Source: Caballeronia sp. LZ062 (lineage in GTDB: Bacteria > Pseudomonadota > Gammaproteobacteria > Burkholderiales > Burkholderiaceae). Taken from it: 64,000 bases of DNA. This document shows, in pieces, positions 11,944 to 20,530 of the stretch. The position numbers and the translations under genes are program-made. Position 1 is the stretch's first letter, and each line of letters begins with the position of its first letter. The notes below the pieces were generated by a model. The model did no database searches. It was not told where the DNA came from and saw only the letters and a program-made list of their open reading frames with translations. The stretch is taken from contig NZ_JARTWB010000002.1 of NCBI RefSeq assembly GCF_031450785.1, forward strand, positions 186,001 through 250,000, read 5' to 3'.

Positions 11944-13350
11944 TTGAGCTCGCTGTCGAGCTCGACCTCGGCGGGCATCAACTCGCTGTCCACGGGCCTG
12001 AGCTCGCTGTCCACGTCGACTTCGACCGCGGTCAACTCGCTCTCGACGGGCGTGAGTTCGCTGTCCACCTCGACCTCGACGGCCCTCAGCTCGCTGTCGA
12101 CCGGTGTGGATTCGCTCTCGACGGGCGTCAACTCGCTGTCGACCTCCACCTCGACTGCGATCAGCTCGCTGTCCACGGGTGTGAGCTCGCTGTCCACGGG
12201 CATCAGCTCGCTGTCCACGGGCATCAGTTCGCTGTCGACCGGTGTGAGCTCGCTGTCGACTTCGACGTCGAGCGCGATCAGCTCGCTCTCGACGGGCGTG
12301 AGTTCGCTCTCGACGGGCATCAGCTCGCTGTCCACGGGCATCAGTTCGCTGTCCACGGGCGTGAGCTCGCTGTCGACTTCGACCTCGAGCGCGATCAGCT
12401 CGCTCTCGACGGGCGTGAGCTCGCTGTCCACGGGCATCAGTTCGCTCTCGACTGGCATCAGCTCGCTGTCGACTTCGACCTCGAGCGCGATCAGCTCGCT
12501 CTCGACGGGCGTGAGTTCGCTGTCCACGGGCATCAACTCGCTGTCGACTTCGTCGTCCACGGCTATCAGTTCGCTGTCCACGGGTGTGAACTCGCTGTCG
12601 AGCTCGACTTCGACGGCCATCAGCTCGCTGTCGACGGGCGTGAGTTCGCTCTCGACGGGCATCAGCTCGCTGTCCACGTCGTCGTCGACTGCAATCAGCT
12701 CGCTGTCGACCGGTGTGGATTCGCTCTCGACGGGCGTCAGTTCGCTGTCCACGTCGTCGTCGACCGCGATCAGTTCGCTGTCCACGGGTGTGAGTTCGCT
12801 GTCCACGGGCATCAACTCGCTGTCGACCTCAAGCTCGACGGCGATCAGCTCGCTGTCCACGGGCGTGAGTTCGCTGTCCACGGGGCTGAGCTCGCTGTCC
12901 ACGTCGACTTCGACCGCGGTCGATTCGCTCTCGACGGGTGTGAGCTCGCTCTCGACGGGCCTGAGCTCGCTGTCGACTTCGTCGTCGACGGCCATCAGCT
13001 CGATGTCCACGAGCGTGAGTTCGTTGTCCACGTCGACCTCGACGGCGATCACGTCGCTGTCCACCGGTGTGGATTCGCTCTCGACGGGCGTCAACTCGCT
13101 GTCCACGTCGTCGTCGACCGCGATCAGTTCGCTGTCCACGGGTGTGAGCTCGCTGTCGACGGGGATTAGTTCGCTGTCCACGGGTCTGTCCTCGCTGTCG
13201 ACCGGCTTCAATTCGCTGTCCACATCGATTTCGACCGGCGTCAGCTCGATGTCGACCACGGTCAGCTCCATGTCGACGGGCATCAATTCGATCTCGACGA
13301 CGGTCAGCACGGCGGTGGACACCATCACGAGCCTGTCGACCGCGGTCAGC
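11944..13350 (+). repeat. Tandem 21-base and 33-base coding repeats of the adhesin stalk
   Basis: The DNA is a near-continuous array of 21-base units (variants of TCGCTGTCCACGGGCGTGAG) with 33-base units between, encoding heptads and hendecads. Third-position changes such as TCC/TCG and GTG/ATC scatter through the array. Several blocks of more than 60 bases recur almost exactly, for example around 12170-12260 and 12290-12360. Such arrays recombine and change length easily. Confidence 0.9.
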
Positions 13351-14457
13351 ACCGCGACGAACGGCGGCGGCATGAAGTACTTCCACGCCAACTCGGTCCT
13401 GATCGACTCGTCGGCGACGGGCAAGAACTCCATCGCCATCGGCGGCAATGCTTCCGCAACGGCGGAAAACTCTGTCGCGTTGGCGACGAACGCGGTCGCC
13501 GACCAGGCGAACACGGTCTCGTTCGGCAACAGCACGGACAAGCTGCGGATCACCAATATTGCTGACGGTATCGCCAACAGTGACGTTGCCACGGTCGGCC
13601 AGTTGAAGCAGTCCGGTCTGTACGACGGTGGCAACAAGGCCACGAAAACTGCGGTCACGTTCGACACCGACGCCAACGGCAACACCGACTACAGCAACAT
13701 CACGCTCGGTGGCGTCGACGGCACGCAGATTCATGACGTGCAGGCGGGCATCGCGCCGACGGATCTGGCCAACAAGGCCCAGTTGGACGCGCTGTCAAGT
13801 TCGATCCAGAACGTGACGGCGAGCGCCAATCCGTTGTTCGCAGCTGACGGCGACCGGACGACGGAAGCGGCAGTCGCGAGCGGCCCGCACGCAACGGCGG
13901 CCGGTGCGAACGCCCACGCAACCGGCATGAACACCGCCGCCTATGGCACGGACTCGCTCGCAAGCGGCAACTACGCCACTGCGATCGGCGCGAACAGCCA
14001 GGCGACGGCGGACAACTCCGTTGCTCTGGGTGCGAGCTCGGTGGCGGATCGTGCGCAGACGGTATCGGTGGGTTCGGCTGGAAACGAACGTCAGATCACG
14101 AACGTGGCTGCGGGCACGCAAGACACGGACATGGTCAACGTCAAGCAGTTGGACGATTCGGTGGCGCAAGCCAACAGCTATACCGACAGTGCTGTCGGTG
14201 GCATGCAGAGCCAGGTGAACAGCATCGGTCGTAGCGCCTACTCGGGCATCGCTGCCGCCACGGCGTTGGCGATGGTTCCGAACATCGATCAGGACAAGAA
14301 GATGTCCGTCGGTGTGGGCGGTGCGTCGTACCAAGGCTATGCGGCCGCGGCCGTCGCGCTGAACCTGCGTGTCACGCAGAACCTGGTGCTGAAGGCGGGT
14401 GCGGGTACGAGCCGTAACGGCACGGTGTACTCCGCCAACGCCTCGTATCGCTGGTAA
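11944..14457 (+). CDS. YadA-like trimeric autotransporter adhesin lacking a signal peptide
   Basis: The frame opens after a TAG at 11914 and the only usable start is TTG 11944, giving 837 residues. Residues 1 to about 465 are a stalk of seven-residue units (type SLSTGVS) mixed with eleven-residue units (type SLSTSTSSAIS), the pattern of a trimeric coiled coil. From Met477 come YadA-head-like repeats (NSIAIGGNASATAENSVAL, ATAIGANSQATADNSVALG) and neck motifs (LRITNIADG, RQITNVAAGTQDTD). The last 110 residues are a YadA anchor ending in NASYRW, intact to the final aromatic residue. There is no extended signal peptide in frame and none in the 400 bases upstream. Without one the product could not cross the inner membrane, so this is probably a 5'-truncated gene or a gene with an unusual start. 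Confidence 0.8.
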   Translation: MSSLSSSTSAGINSLSTGLSSLSTSTSTAVNSLSTGVSSLSTSTSTALSSLSTGVDSLSTGVNSLSTSTSTAISSLSTGVSSLSTGISSLSTGISSLSTGVSSLSTSTSSAISSLSTGVSSLSTGISSLSTGISSLSTGVSSLSTSTSSAISSLSTGVSSLSTGISSLSTGISSLSTSTSSAISSLSTGVSSLSTGINSLSTSSSTAISSLSTGVNSLSSSTSTAISSLSTGVSSLSTGISSLSTSSSTAISSLSTGVDSLSTGVSSLSTSSSTAISSLSTGVSSLSTGINSLSTSSSTAISSLSTGVSSLSTGLSSLSTSTSTAVDSLSTGVSSLSTGLSSLSTSSSTAISSMSTSVSSLSTSTSTAITSLSTGVDSLSTGVNSLSTSSSTAISSLSTGVSSLSTGISSLSTGLSSLSTGFNSLSTSISTGVSSMSTTVSSMSTGINSISTTVSTAVDTITSLSTAVSTATNGGGMKYFHANSVLIDSSATGKNSIAIGGNASATAENSVALATNAVADQANTVSFGNSTDKLRITNIADGIANSDVATVGQLKQSGLYDGGNKATKTAVTFDTDANGNTDYSNITLGGVDGTQIHDVQAGIAPTDLANKAQLDALSSSIQNVTASANPLFAADGDRTTEAAVASGPHATAAGANAHATGMNTAAYGTDSLASGNYATAIGANSQATADNSVALGASSVADRAQTVSVGSAGNERQITNVAAGTQDTDMVNVKQLDDSVAQANSYTDSAVGGMQSQVNSIGRSAYSGIAAATALAMVPNIDQDKKMSVGVGGASYQGYAAAAVALNLRVTQNLVLKAGAGTSRNGTVYSANASYRW

Positions 14458-14464
14458 GCAAGAC

Positions 14465-14482
14465 GCCCGAGGAAACTCGGGC
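14465..14482 (+). terminator. GAAA-tetraloop hairpin after the adhesin gene
   Basis: GCCCGAG-GAAA-CTCGGGC is a perfect seven-base-pair stem with a GNRA loop seven bases after the stop codon. It has no T-run. It is followed at once by a larger hairpin. Confidence 0.5.
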
Positions 14483-14483
14483 A

Positions 14484-14521
14484 GACCGGGCGATCGCAGA
14501 ATGCATCGCGATCGCCCGGTC
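14484..14521 (+). terminator. 14-bp inverted repeat after the adhesin gene
   Basis: A 14-base arm (GACCGGGCGATCGC) at 14484-14497 pairs perfectly with 14508-14521 around a ten-base loop. It probably ends the adhesin transcript or stabilises its 3' end. The missing T-run means Rho-independent termination is not certain. Confidence 0.5.
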
Positions 14522-14564
14522 CCTGCCTGCCGCTACAGCAACTTGTACGAACTGACGAACGAAG

Positions 14565-14867
14565 ATGTCCAAACTTCTTATCACAGCCCTCCTATGCGTC
14601 GGCGTCCTTTCGGCGTGTTCGACCGACACGGGCATGACCTACACGGCCCGCAAGGTCAACATCGCCGGGGAGCCGAACGCTTATCGCGTGACCTGCTCGG
14701 GTTTGTTCGAGTCGGAGAATGCCTGCACGGCAGCCGCCGCGCAGATCTGTAAGGATCAGCAGGTCGTGCCGGCGCAGTCGGTCGATAGCGTTCCGGGCCG
14801 AGGCAATCCTCGCGAACTGACATTCAGGTGCGAAGAGCCGCGCGCTTCGGCGAAGCCGACTGCCTAG
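14565..14867 (+). CDS. Small putative lipoprotein
   Basis: A 100-residue protein with a lipoprotein signal: MSKLLITALL leads to the lipobox LSAC with Cys18 as the modified residue. The mature part has four further Cys residues (TCSG, NACTA, QICKD, FRCEE) that could form two disulfides in the periplasm. It lies directly downstream of the autotransporter and upstream of a strong terminator. Small lipoproteins that assist trimeric adhesins are known next to some of these genes (SadB beside SadA), but no similarity to SadB is visible, so the link is positional only. No clear ribosome site. Confidence 0.7.
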   Translation: MSKLLITALLCVGVLSACSTDTGMTYTARKVNIAGEPNAYRVTCSGLFESENACTAAAAQICKDQQVVPAQSVDSVPGRGNPRELTFRCEEPRASAKPTA

Positions 14868-14889
14868 TCAACCAAGCAATCAGCCCTAC

Positions 14890-14920
14890 AAACCGACGTT
14901 CATTCGAGCGTCGGTTTTTT
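14890..14920 (+). terminator. Rho-independent terminator after the lipoprotein gene
   Basis: AAACCGACG (14890-14898) pairs with CGTCGGTTT (14909-14917) and the arm runs into TTTTTT ending at 14920. This is a textbook terminator closing the adhesin-lipoprotein segment before gntP. Confidence 0.88.
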
Positions 14921-15098
14921 GCTTTATGGCGCGAACTTTGCGTTTCGTTTGCCGTTTACCGACGCTTTCCCTGCTTACCAGTAGAATTCGGTTCGTCCGC
15001 GCCGTGCGCGCGCTTGCCGGACATTGCCCGACGAAGCAGGGCAGCGACGGCAAACGCACGGGCAGCGCAAAAAATCTCAACAAAATCAAGGAGGCGTT

Positions 15099-16463
15099 AT
15101 GCCAGCCGTCCACGGGAGCATGCTGCTGCTCTACGCGGTGATTGCGATCGCGGTTCTGATCCTGATGATCGCCCGCTACAAGGTCTACCCGTTCCTCGTG
15201 CTCATGATCGTGTCGGTGTTGCTGGCCCTCGCGGTCGGGATGCCGATGGACAAGATCGTGAAGTCGTTCGAAACGGGCAACGGGAACACGCTCGGCCATA
15301 TTGCGGTCGTCGTCGGTCTGGGCACGATGCTCGGCAAGATGATGGCCGAATCGGGCGGCGCCGAGCGCATCGCGAATACGCTGATCAATCTGTTCGGCGA
15401 GAAGAACATTCACTGGGCGATGATGGTCGTCGCGATCATCGTCGGCTTGCCGGTGTTCTTCGAGGTCGGTTTCGTGCTGCTGATTCCGATTGCGTTCAAC
15501 GTCGCGAGGCGCACCGGCAAGTCGCTGCTGCTGATCGGCCTGCCGATGGTCGCAGGGCTTTCTGTCGTGCATGGTCTCATTCCGCCGCACCCGGCCGCGC
15601 TGCTCGCCGTGCAGGCGTATCACGCGGATATCGGCAAGACCATCGCTTACGGTCTGATCGTCGGCGTGCCGACGGCGATCGTCGCGGGTCCGCTCTTCGC
15701 GCTGCTGATCCACAAGTACGTCAAGCTGCCGGATGCCAACGCGCTTGCTGATCAGTTCACGCAAAAGCATGGCGACACCGAGAAGAAGCGCGATCTGCCG
15801 AGCTTCGGCATCACGCTGTTCACCATCTTGCTGCCGGTTATTCTGATGCTGGTCGGGAGCTGGGCGGATCTGATCTTCGCGCCGAAGACCTTGCCGAACA
15901 ATTTGCTGCGCTTTATCGGCCAGTCGGATATGGCGCTCTTGATTGCCGTGCTGGTCAGCTTCTGGACCTTCGGCGCGAAGCAGGGCTTCAACCGCGACCA
16001 GATTCAGAAGTTTTGCGGCGAGTGTCTTGCGCCGATCGCGGGTATCACGTTGATCGTGGGGGCGGGCGGCGGTTTCGGCCAGGTTCTGCGCGATAGCGGC
16101 ATTTCGCAGCAGATCGTCTCGACAGCGTCGTCGGCAAACTTGTCGCCGCTGTTGCTCGGCTGGTTCGTCGCTGCGCTCATTCGTCTCGCGACGGGTTCGG
16201 CCACGGTCGCCATGACGACCGCGTGCGGCATCGTCGCGCCGGTCGCAGCCGCGGCGGGCGGTCACGTCAGCCCGGAACTGCTGGTGCTGGCGACGGGCTC
16301 CGGCTCGCTGATCTTCTCGCATGTGAACGATGGCGGCTTCTGGCTGATCAAAGAGTATTTCGGGATGACGGTCGGACAGACGTTCAAGACCTGGTCGTTG
16401 CTCGAAACCATCATTTCCCTGATGGGACTCGGTTTGACCCTCGCACTCGCGACGGTCGTGTAA
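15099..16463 (+). CDS. gntP: GntP-family gluconate:proton symporter
   Basis: A 454-residue inner-membrane permease of the GntP family, rich in hydrophobic segments (about 12-14). It contains family blocks such as GLSVVHGLIPPHPAAL near residue 155 and RLATGSATVAMTTACGI in the C-terminal third. The start at 15099 follows AAGGAGG at 15088-15094; ATG 15120 is a weaker alternative. The next gene, gntK, starts 10 bases after the stop, which fixes the substrate as gluconate or a close sugar acid. Imported gluconate is phosphorylated by GntK and enters Edd-Eda, encoded 5 kb upstream. No HexR-type box is seen in its upstream region. Confidence 0.92.
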   Translation: MPAVHGSMLLLYAVIAIAVLILMIARYKVYPFLVLMIVSVLLALAVGMPMDKIVKSFETGNGNTLGHIAVVVGLGTMLGKMMAESGGAERIANTLINLFGEKNIHWAMMVVAIIVGLPVFFEVGFVLLIPIAFNVARRTGKSLLLIGLPMVAGLSVVHGLIPPHPAALLAVQAYHADIGKTIAYGLIVGVPTAIVAGPLFALLIHKYVKLPDANALADQFTQKHGDTEKKRDLPSFGITLFTILLPVILMLVGSWADLIFAPKTLPNNLLRFIGQSDMALLIAVLVSFWTFGAKQGFNRDQIQKFCGECLAPIAGITLIVGAGGGFGQVLRDSGISQQIVSTASSANLSPLLLGWFVAALIRLATGSATVAMTTACGIVAPVAAAAGGHVSPELLVLATGSGSLIFSHVNDGGFWLIKEYFGMTVGQTFKTWSLLETIISLMGLGLTLALATVV

Positions 16464-16473
16464 GGAGTTTTAG

Positions 16474-16968
16474 ATGATTCTCATCGCGATGGGCGTGTCG
16501 GGCGCCGGCAAAACCCGAATCGGCGAACTGCTGGCGGAGCGCCTGCACTGTGCGTTCACGGACGGCGACGCGTTCCACAGCGCCGCCAACAAAGAGAAGA
16601 TGCACCACGGCATCCCTCTGACCGACGAGGACCGCTGGCCCTGGCTCAAGACCATACGCGCGGCGATCGAAGAGAAGCAGCGCGCGGGCGAAACGGCGGT
16701 TTTCACGTGCTCGTCGCTCAAGCGCTCGTACCGCGATGTGCTGCGCGACGGCGACAAGGACGTGTGCTTCGTCTATCTGCACGGCACTTTTGAGACGCTG
16801 CAGGAGCGTCTGCAAACGCGCACCGGGCATTTCTTCGATCCGTCGCTGCTGACGAGCCAGCTCAATACGCTCGAAGAACCGGGCGAGGACGAGGCGATCA
16901 TCGAGAGCATTGAGAAGACGCCCGAACAGATCGTCGATGACGTAATCGAGAAGCTGAAGACGCGCTGA
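16474..16968 (+). CDS. gntK: Gluconokinase
   Basis: GntK phosphorylates gluconate to 6-phosphogluconate, feeding the Entner-Doudoroff enzymes. The 164-residue protein begins with the P-loop GVSGAGKTRIG at residues 7-17, then DGDAFH (substrate-side Asp) and DEDRWPWLK, all standard for thermoresistant-type gluconokinases. CSSLKRSYRD matches the CSALKxxYRD signature. A TAAGGAG site precedes the ATG. It is the last gene of the gntP-gntK unit and is followed by a shared terminator with convergent purB. Confidence 0.95.
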   Translation: MILIAMGVSGAGKTRIGELLAERLHCAFTDGDAFHSAANKEKMHHGIPLTDEDRWPWLKTIRAAIEEKQRAGETAVFTCSSLKRSYRDVLRDGDKDVCFVYLHGTFETLQERLQTRTGHFFDPSLLTSQLNTLEEPGEDEAIIESIEKTPEQIVDDVIEKLKTR

Positions 16969-16984
16969 ACCTGCTGTAAAGAAA

Positions 16985-17019
16985 AAGCCCCGCGCTCGCA
17001 AGAGCGTGGGGCTTCTTTT
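16985..17019. terminator. Bidirectional terminator between gntK and purB
   Basis: AAGCCCCGCGCTC-GCAA-GAGCGTGGGGCTT forms a 13-pair stem with one G-T pair and a tetraloop. A T-rich tail follows on the plus strand and an A-run precedes it, so it can serve both convergent genes. Confidence 0.85.
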
Positions 17020-17037
17020 ATTGCGCTGCGGCCGGCG

Positions 17038-18483
<1,446 letters not shown>

Positions 18484-18515
18484 TTACCATCGGATGCGTC
18501 CCATTCCGGGGGCGC

Positions 18516-19217
18516 TCAGCGTGCGCGAAGTTCCTTGTCGAGCGACCGCAGCTGTTCCGGCGTGCCGACGTTCTCCCAGCGGCCCTCGTAGAGTTCGCCG
18601 CTCGCGCGTCCCTGCGTGATGGTTTCGCGATAGTAGGGCGTCAGCGCGCGACGCGTGCCGGGCGCGAGATCGCGGAACATGCGCGTGTCGTAGAGACCGA
18701 TGTTGCCGAACGTGTAGCGCGGAGAGCCATCGAGCGCGAGCTTGCCGTCGATCAGCGCAAAGTCGCCGTTCGGATGAAATGGCGGATTGGGCGTCATCAC
18801 GAGATGCAGGCCGGGCTGTTCGCTGCGCGCGAGTTCGTCGGCGCGTTCCCGCAGCGTCGCGTAGTCGAAATCGCAGAACACGTCGCCGCTCACCGCGATG
18901 AACACGCCTTCGCCGATCAGCGGCAACGCCTGCGCAATACCGCCCGCCGTTTCGAGCGCCTCGCGCTCCGGCGAGAAGCGCAACTCGACGCCCCAGCGCG
19001 AGCCGTCGCCGAGCGCGCTTTCGATCTGCGCGCCGAGCCACGCGTGATTGATCACAATCGTCTCGACGCCCGCCGCCGCGAGCCGTTCGATCTGCCAGAC
19101 GATGAGCGGCTTGCCGCCCGCTTCGAGCAGCGGCTTCGGGCACGTGTCGGTGAGCGGGCGCATGCGCTCGCCGCGGCCGGCGGCGAAAATCATCGCCGTC
19201 TTCAGGTGTTGGGTCAT
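18516..19217 (-). CDS. murU: N-acetylmuramate alpha-1-phosphate uridylyltransferase MurU
   Basis: MurU makes UDP-MurNAc from MurNAc alpha-1-phosphate, the last step of the cell-wall recycling bypass first described in Pseudomonas. The 233-residue protein has the sugar nucleotidyltransferase signature AAGRGERMRPLTDTCPKPLL near residue 11 and the metal-binding region VSGDVFCDFD near residue 107. Its neighbour 15 bases upstream on the same strand is amgK, the preceding enzyme, which decides between MurU and other NTP transferases. Confidence 0.93.
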   Translation of the reverse strand: MTQHLKTAMIFAAGRGERMRPLTDTCPKPLLEAGGKPLIVWQIERLAAAGVETIVINHAWLGAQIESALGDGSRWGVELRFSPEREALETAGGIAQALPLIGEGVFIAVSGDVFCDFDYATLRERADELARSEQPGLHLVMTPNPPFHPNGDFALIDGKLALDGSPRYTFGNIGLYDTRMFRDLAPGTRRALTPYYRETITQGRASGELYEGRWENVGTPEQLRSLDKELRAR

Positions 19218-19232
19218 GCGCGAGTCAAAGAA

Positions 19233-20258
19233 TCAGAACGTGTAACCGACTTCGACGGCGCGGCCTTCGAGCGAATCGAGCAGGCGCGCGAACGGCCACA
19301 GCGGCGCATAACGCTCCGCGACCGCGCGCGCATAGCCGATGAAACGCGGCAAATCCGCCAAATACTGTGACTTGCCGTCGCGATAATGAATGCGCACGAA
19401 AAGACCGAGCACCTTGATGTGCCGTTGCAGGCCCATCCATTCGAGCTGACGGTAGAACTCGCCGAAGTCGAGATCGACGTCCAGTCCCGCCTTCTTCGCT
19501 CGTTCCCAGTAATACGCGATGCAATCGAGCTGAAATTCCTCGTCCCAGCTAATGAACGCGTCGCGCATGAGCGAGGCCATGTCATACGTGATCGGCCCGT
19601 ACACCGCGTCCTGAAAGTCCAGCACGCCAGGATTCGGCTCACTCACCATCAGGTTGCGCGGCATGAAATCGCGCAGCATGAAGGTTTGCGGCTGCGCGAG
19701 CGCGCTTTGTGCGAGCAGCGTAAAGGTGTCGTCGAGCGTCTTGCGTTCGTCCGCGGTCACTTCGCGGCCCAGATGGCGGCCGATGAACCACTCCGGCATC
19801 AACTCCATCTCGCGGCGCAGGAATGCCTCGTCGAACGGCGGAAGCACGCCTTCTCGCGCTGTGCGCTGAAAGCGGATCAAGCTGTCGATGGCCGCGCGCA
19901 TCAAAGGCCGCGCGTTCTTCTCGTCGAGCACGGACATATACGTGGTCGTGCCGAGATCGGTGACGAGCATGAAGCCCGCGTCGAAATCCGCTTGCAGGAT
20001 TTTGGGCACGTGCACGTTCGCCGCCTCCAGCAGGCTCGCGACCTGCACGAACTCGCGGCATTTTTCCGGCGGCGGAGCGTCGACGGCGATCAGCGTCTTG
20101 CCATGCTCCGAATCGCTATCGAGACGGAAATAGCGGCGAAAACTGGCGTCGGCGGAGGCGGGGGCGAGGCTCTCGAGATTCAGCCGATACGTATCGGCGA
20201 AGGTCTGAAGCCAGGAACGGAGTTGCTCGAAGCGGGTGTCGGCGGGAATGTGCGTCAT
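19233..20258 (-). CDS. amgK: Anomeric MurNAc/GlcNAc kinase AmgK
   Basis: AmgK phosphorylates MurNAc at the anomeric carbon for MurU. It is an aminoglycoside-phosphotransferase-fold kinase of 341 residues. The catalytic-loop equivalent reads LRDFMPRNLM and the metal Asp block is VLDFQDAVYGPITYD. The ATG at 20258 (MTHIPADTRFEQL) is chosen; a TTG at 20273 would add five residues. The pair amgK-murU is divergent from lptD, an arrangement also found in pseudomonads. The route bypasses de novo UDP-MurNAc synthesis and is known to give intrinsic fosfomycin tolerance in Pseudomonas. Confidence 0.9.
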   Translation of the reverse strand: MTHIPADTRFEQLRSWLQTFADTYRLNLESLAPASADASFRRYFRLDSDSEHGKTLIAVDAPPPEKCREFVQVASLLEAANVHVPKILQADFDAGFMLVTDLGTTTYMSVLDEKNARPLMRAAIDSLIRFQRTAREGVLPPFDEAFLRREMELMPEWFIGRHLGREVTADERKTLDDTFTLLAQSALAQPQTFMLRDFMPRNLMVSEPNPGVLDFQDAVYGPITYDMASLMRDAFISWDEEFQLDCIAYYWERAKKAGLDVDLDFGEFYRQLEWMGLQRHIKVLGLFVRIHYRDGKSQYLADLPRFIGYARAVAERYAPLWPFARLLDSLEGRAVEVGYTF

Positions 20259-20285
20259 AAATTCGAGAGGCAAAACATCTTGCCA

Positions 20286-20291
20286 TATAAT
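20286..20291 (+). promoter_or_regulatory. Candidate -10 box of the lptD operon
   Basis: A TATAAT sits between divergent amgK and lptD in a short AT-rich patch. Read on the other strand the same patch gives TATTAT, so it could serve both directions. A TTCGAG at 20262-20267 is a weak -35 at 18 bases. The lptD start is 240 bases downstream, and nothing else is seen in that leader. Confidence 0.4.
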
Positions 20292-20530
20292 ACCCCACGA
20301 CTTTTTTAAGCGATCCTTGAGCTATCTGTTCGCGCCTGGCGCTCAAGCGCCGACGACCGTGCCGCGTCATCGTCCGATCGAGTGTCGTCCTTGCGTAGCG
20401 ACGGACCGCCGAGTTCGACCACGGCCATGACGCGGGCGAGGCGCGGCGGCTCACTCGCCCGCTTATTCGCCCGCTGACTCGGCGGCATCGAGCGCGGCGG
20501 ACGCGAACGGGATCGAACCGCCACCCATAC

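Noticed and set aside
11944..13350. Regular short repeats that could suggest a CRISPR array
   Set aside because: Units are contiguous 21-base and 33-base coding repeats in frame, with no unique spacers and no cas genes nearby.
11925..13685. A 586-codon antisense frame across the adhesin repeats (SELTPVDSEL-type repeats)
   Set aside because: The sense frame continues into an intact YadA anchor while the antisense protein has no recognisable domain or start signal. It stays open because the repeat unit avoids stop complements.
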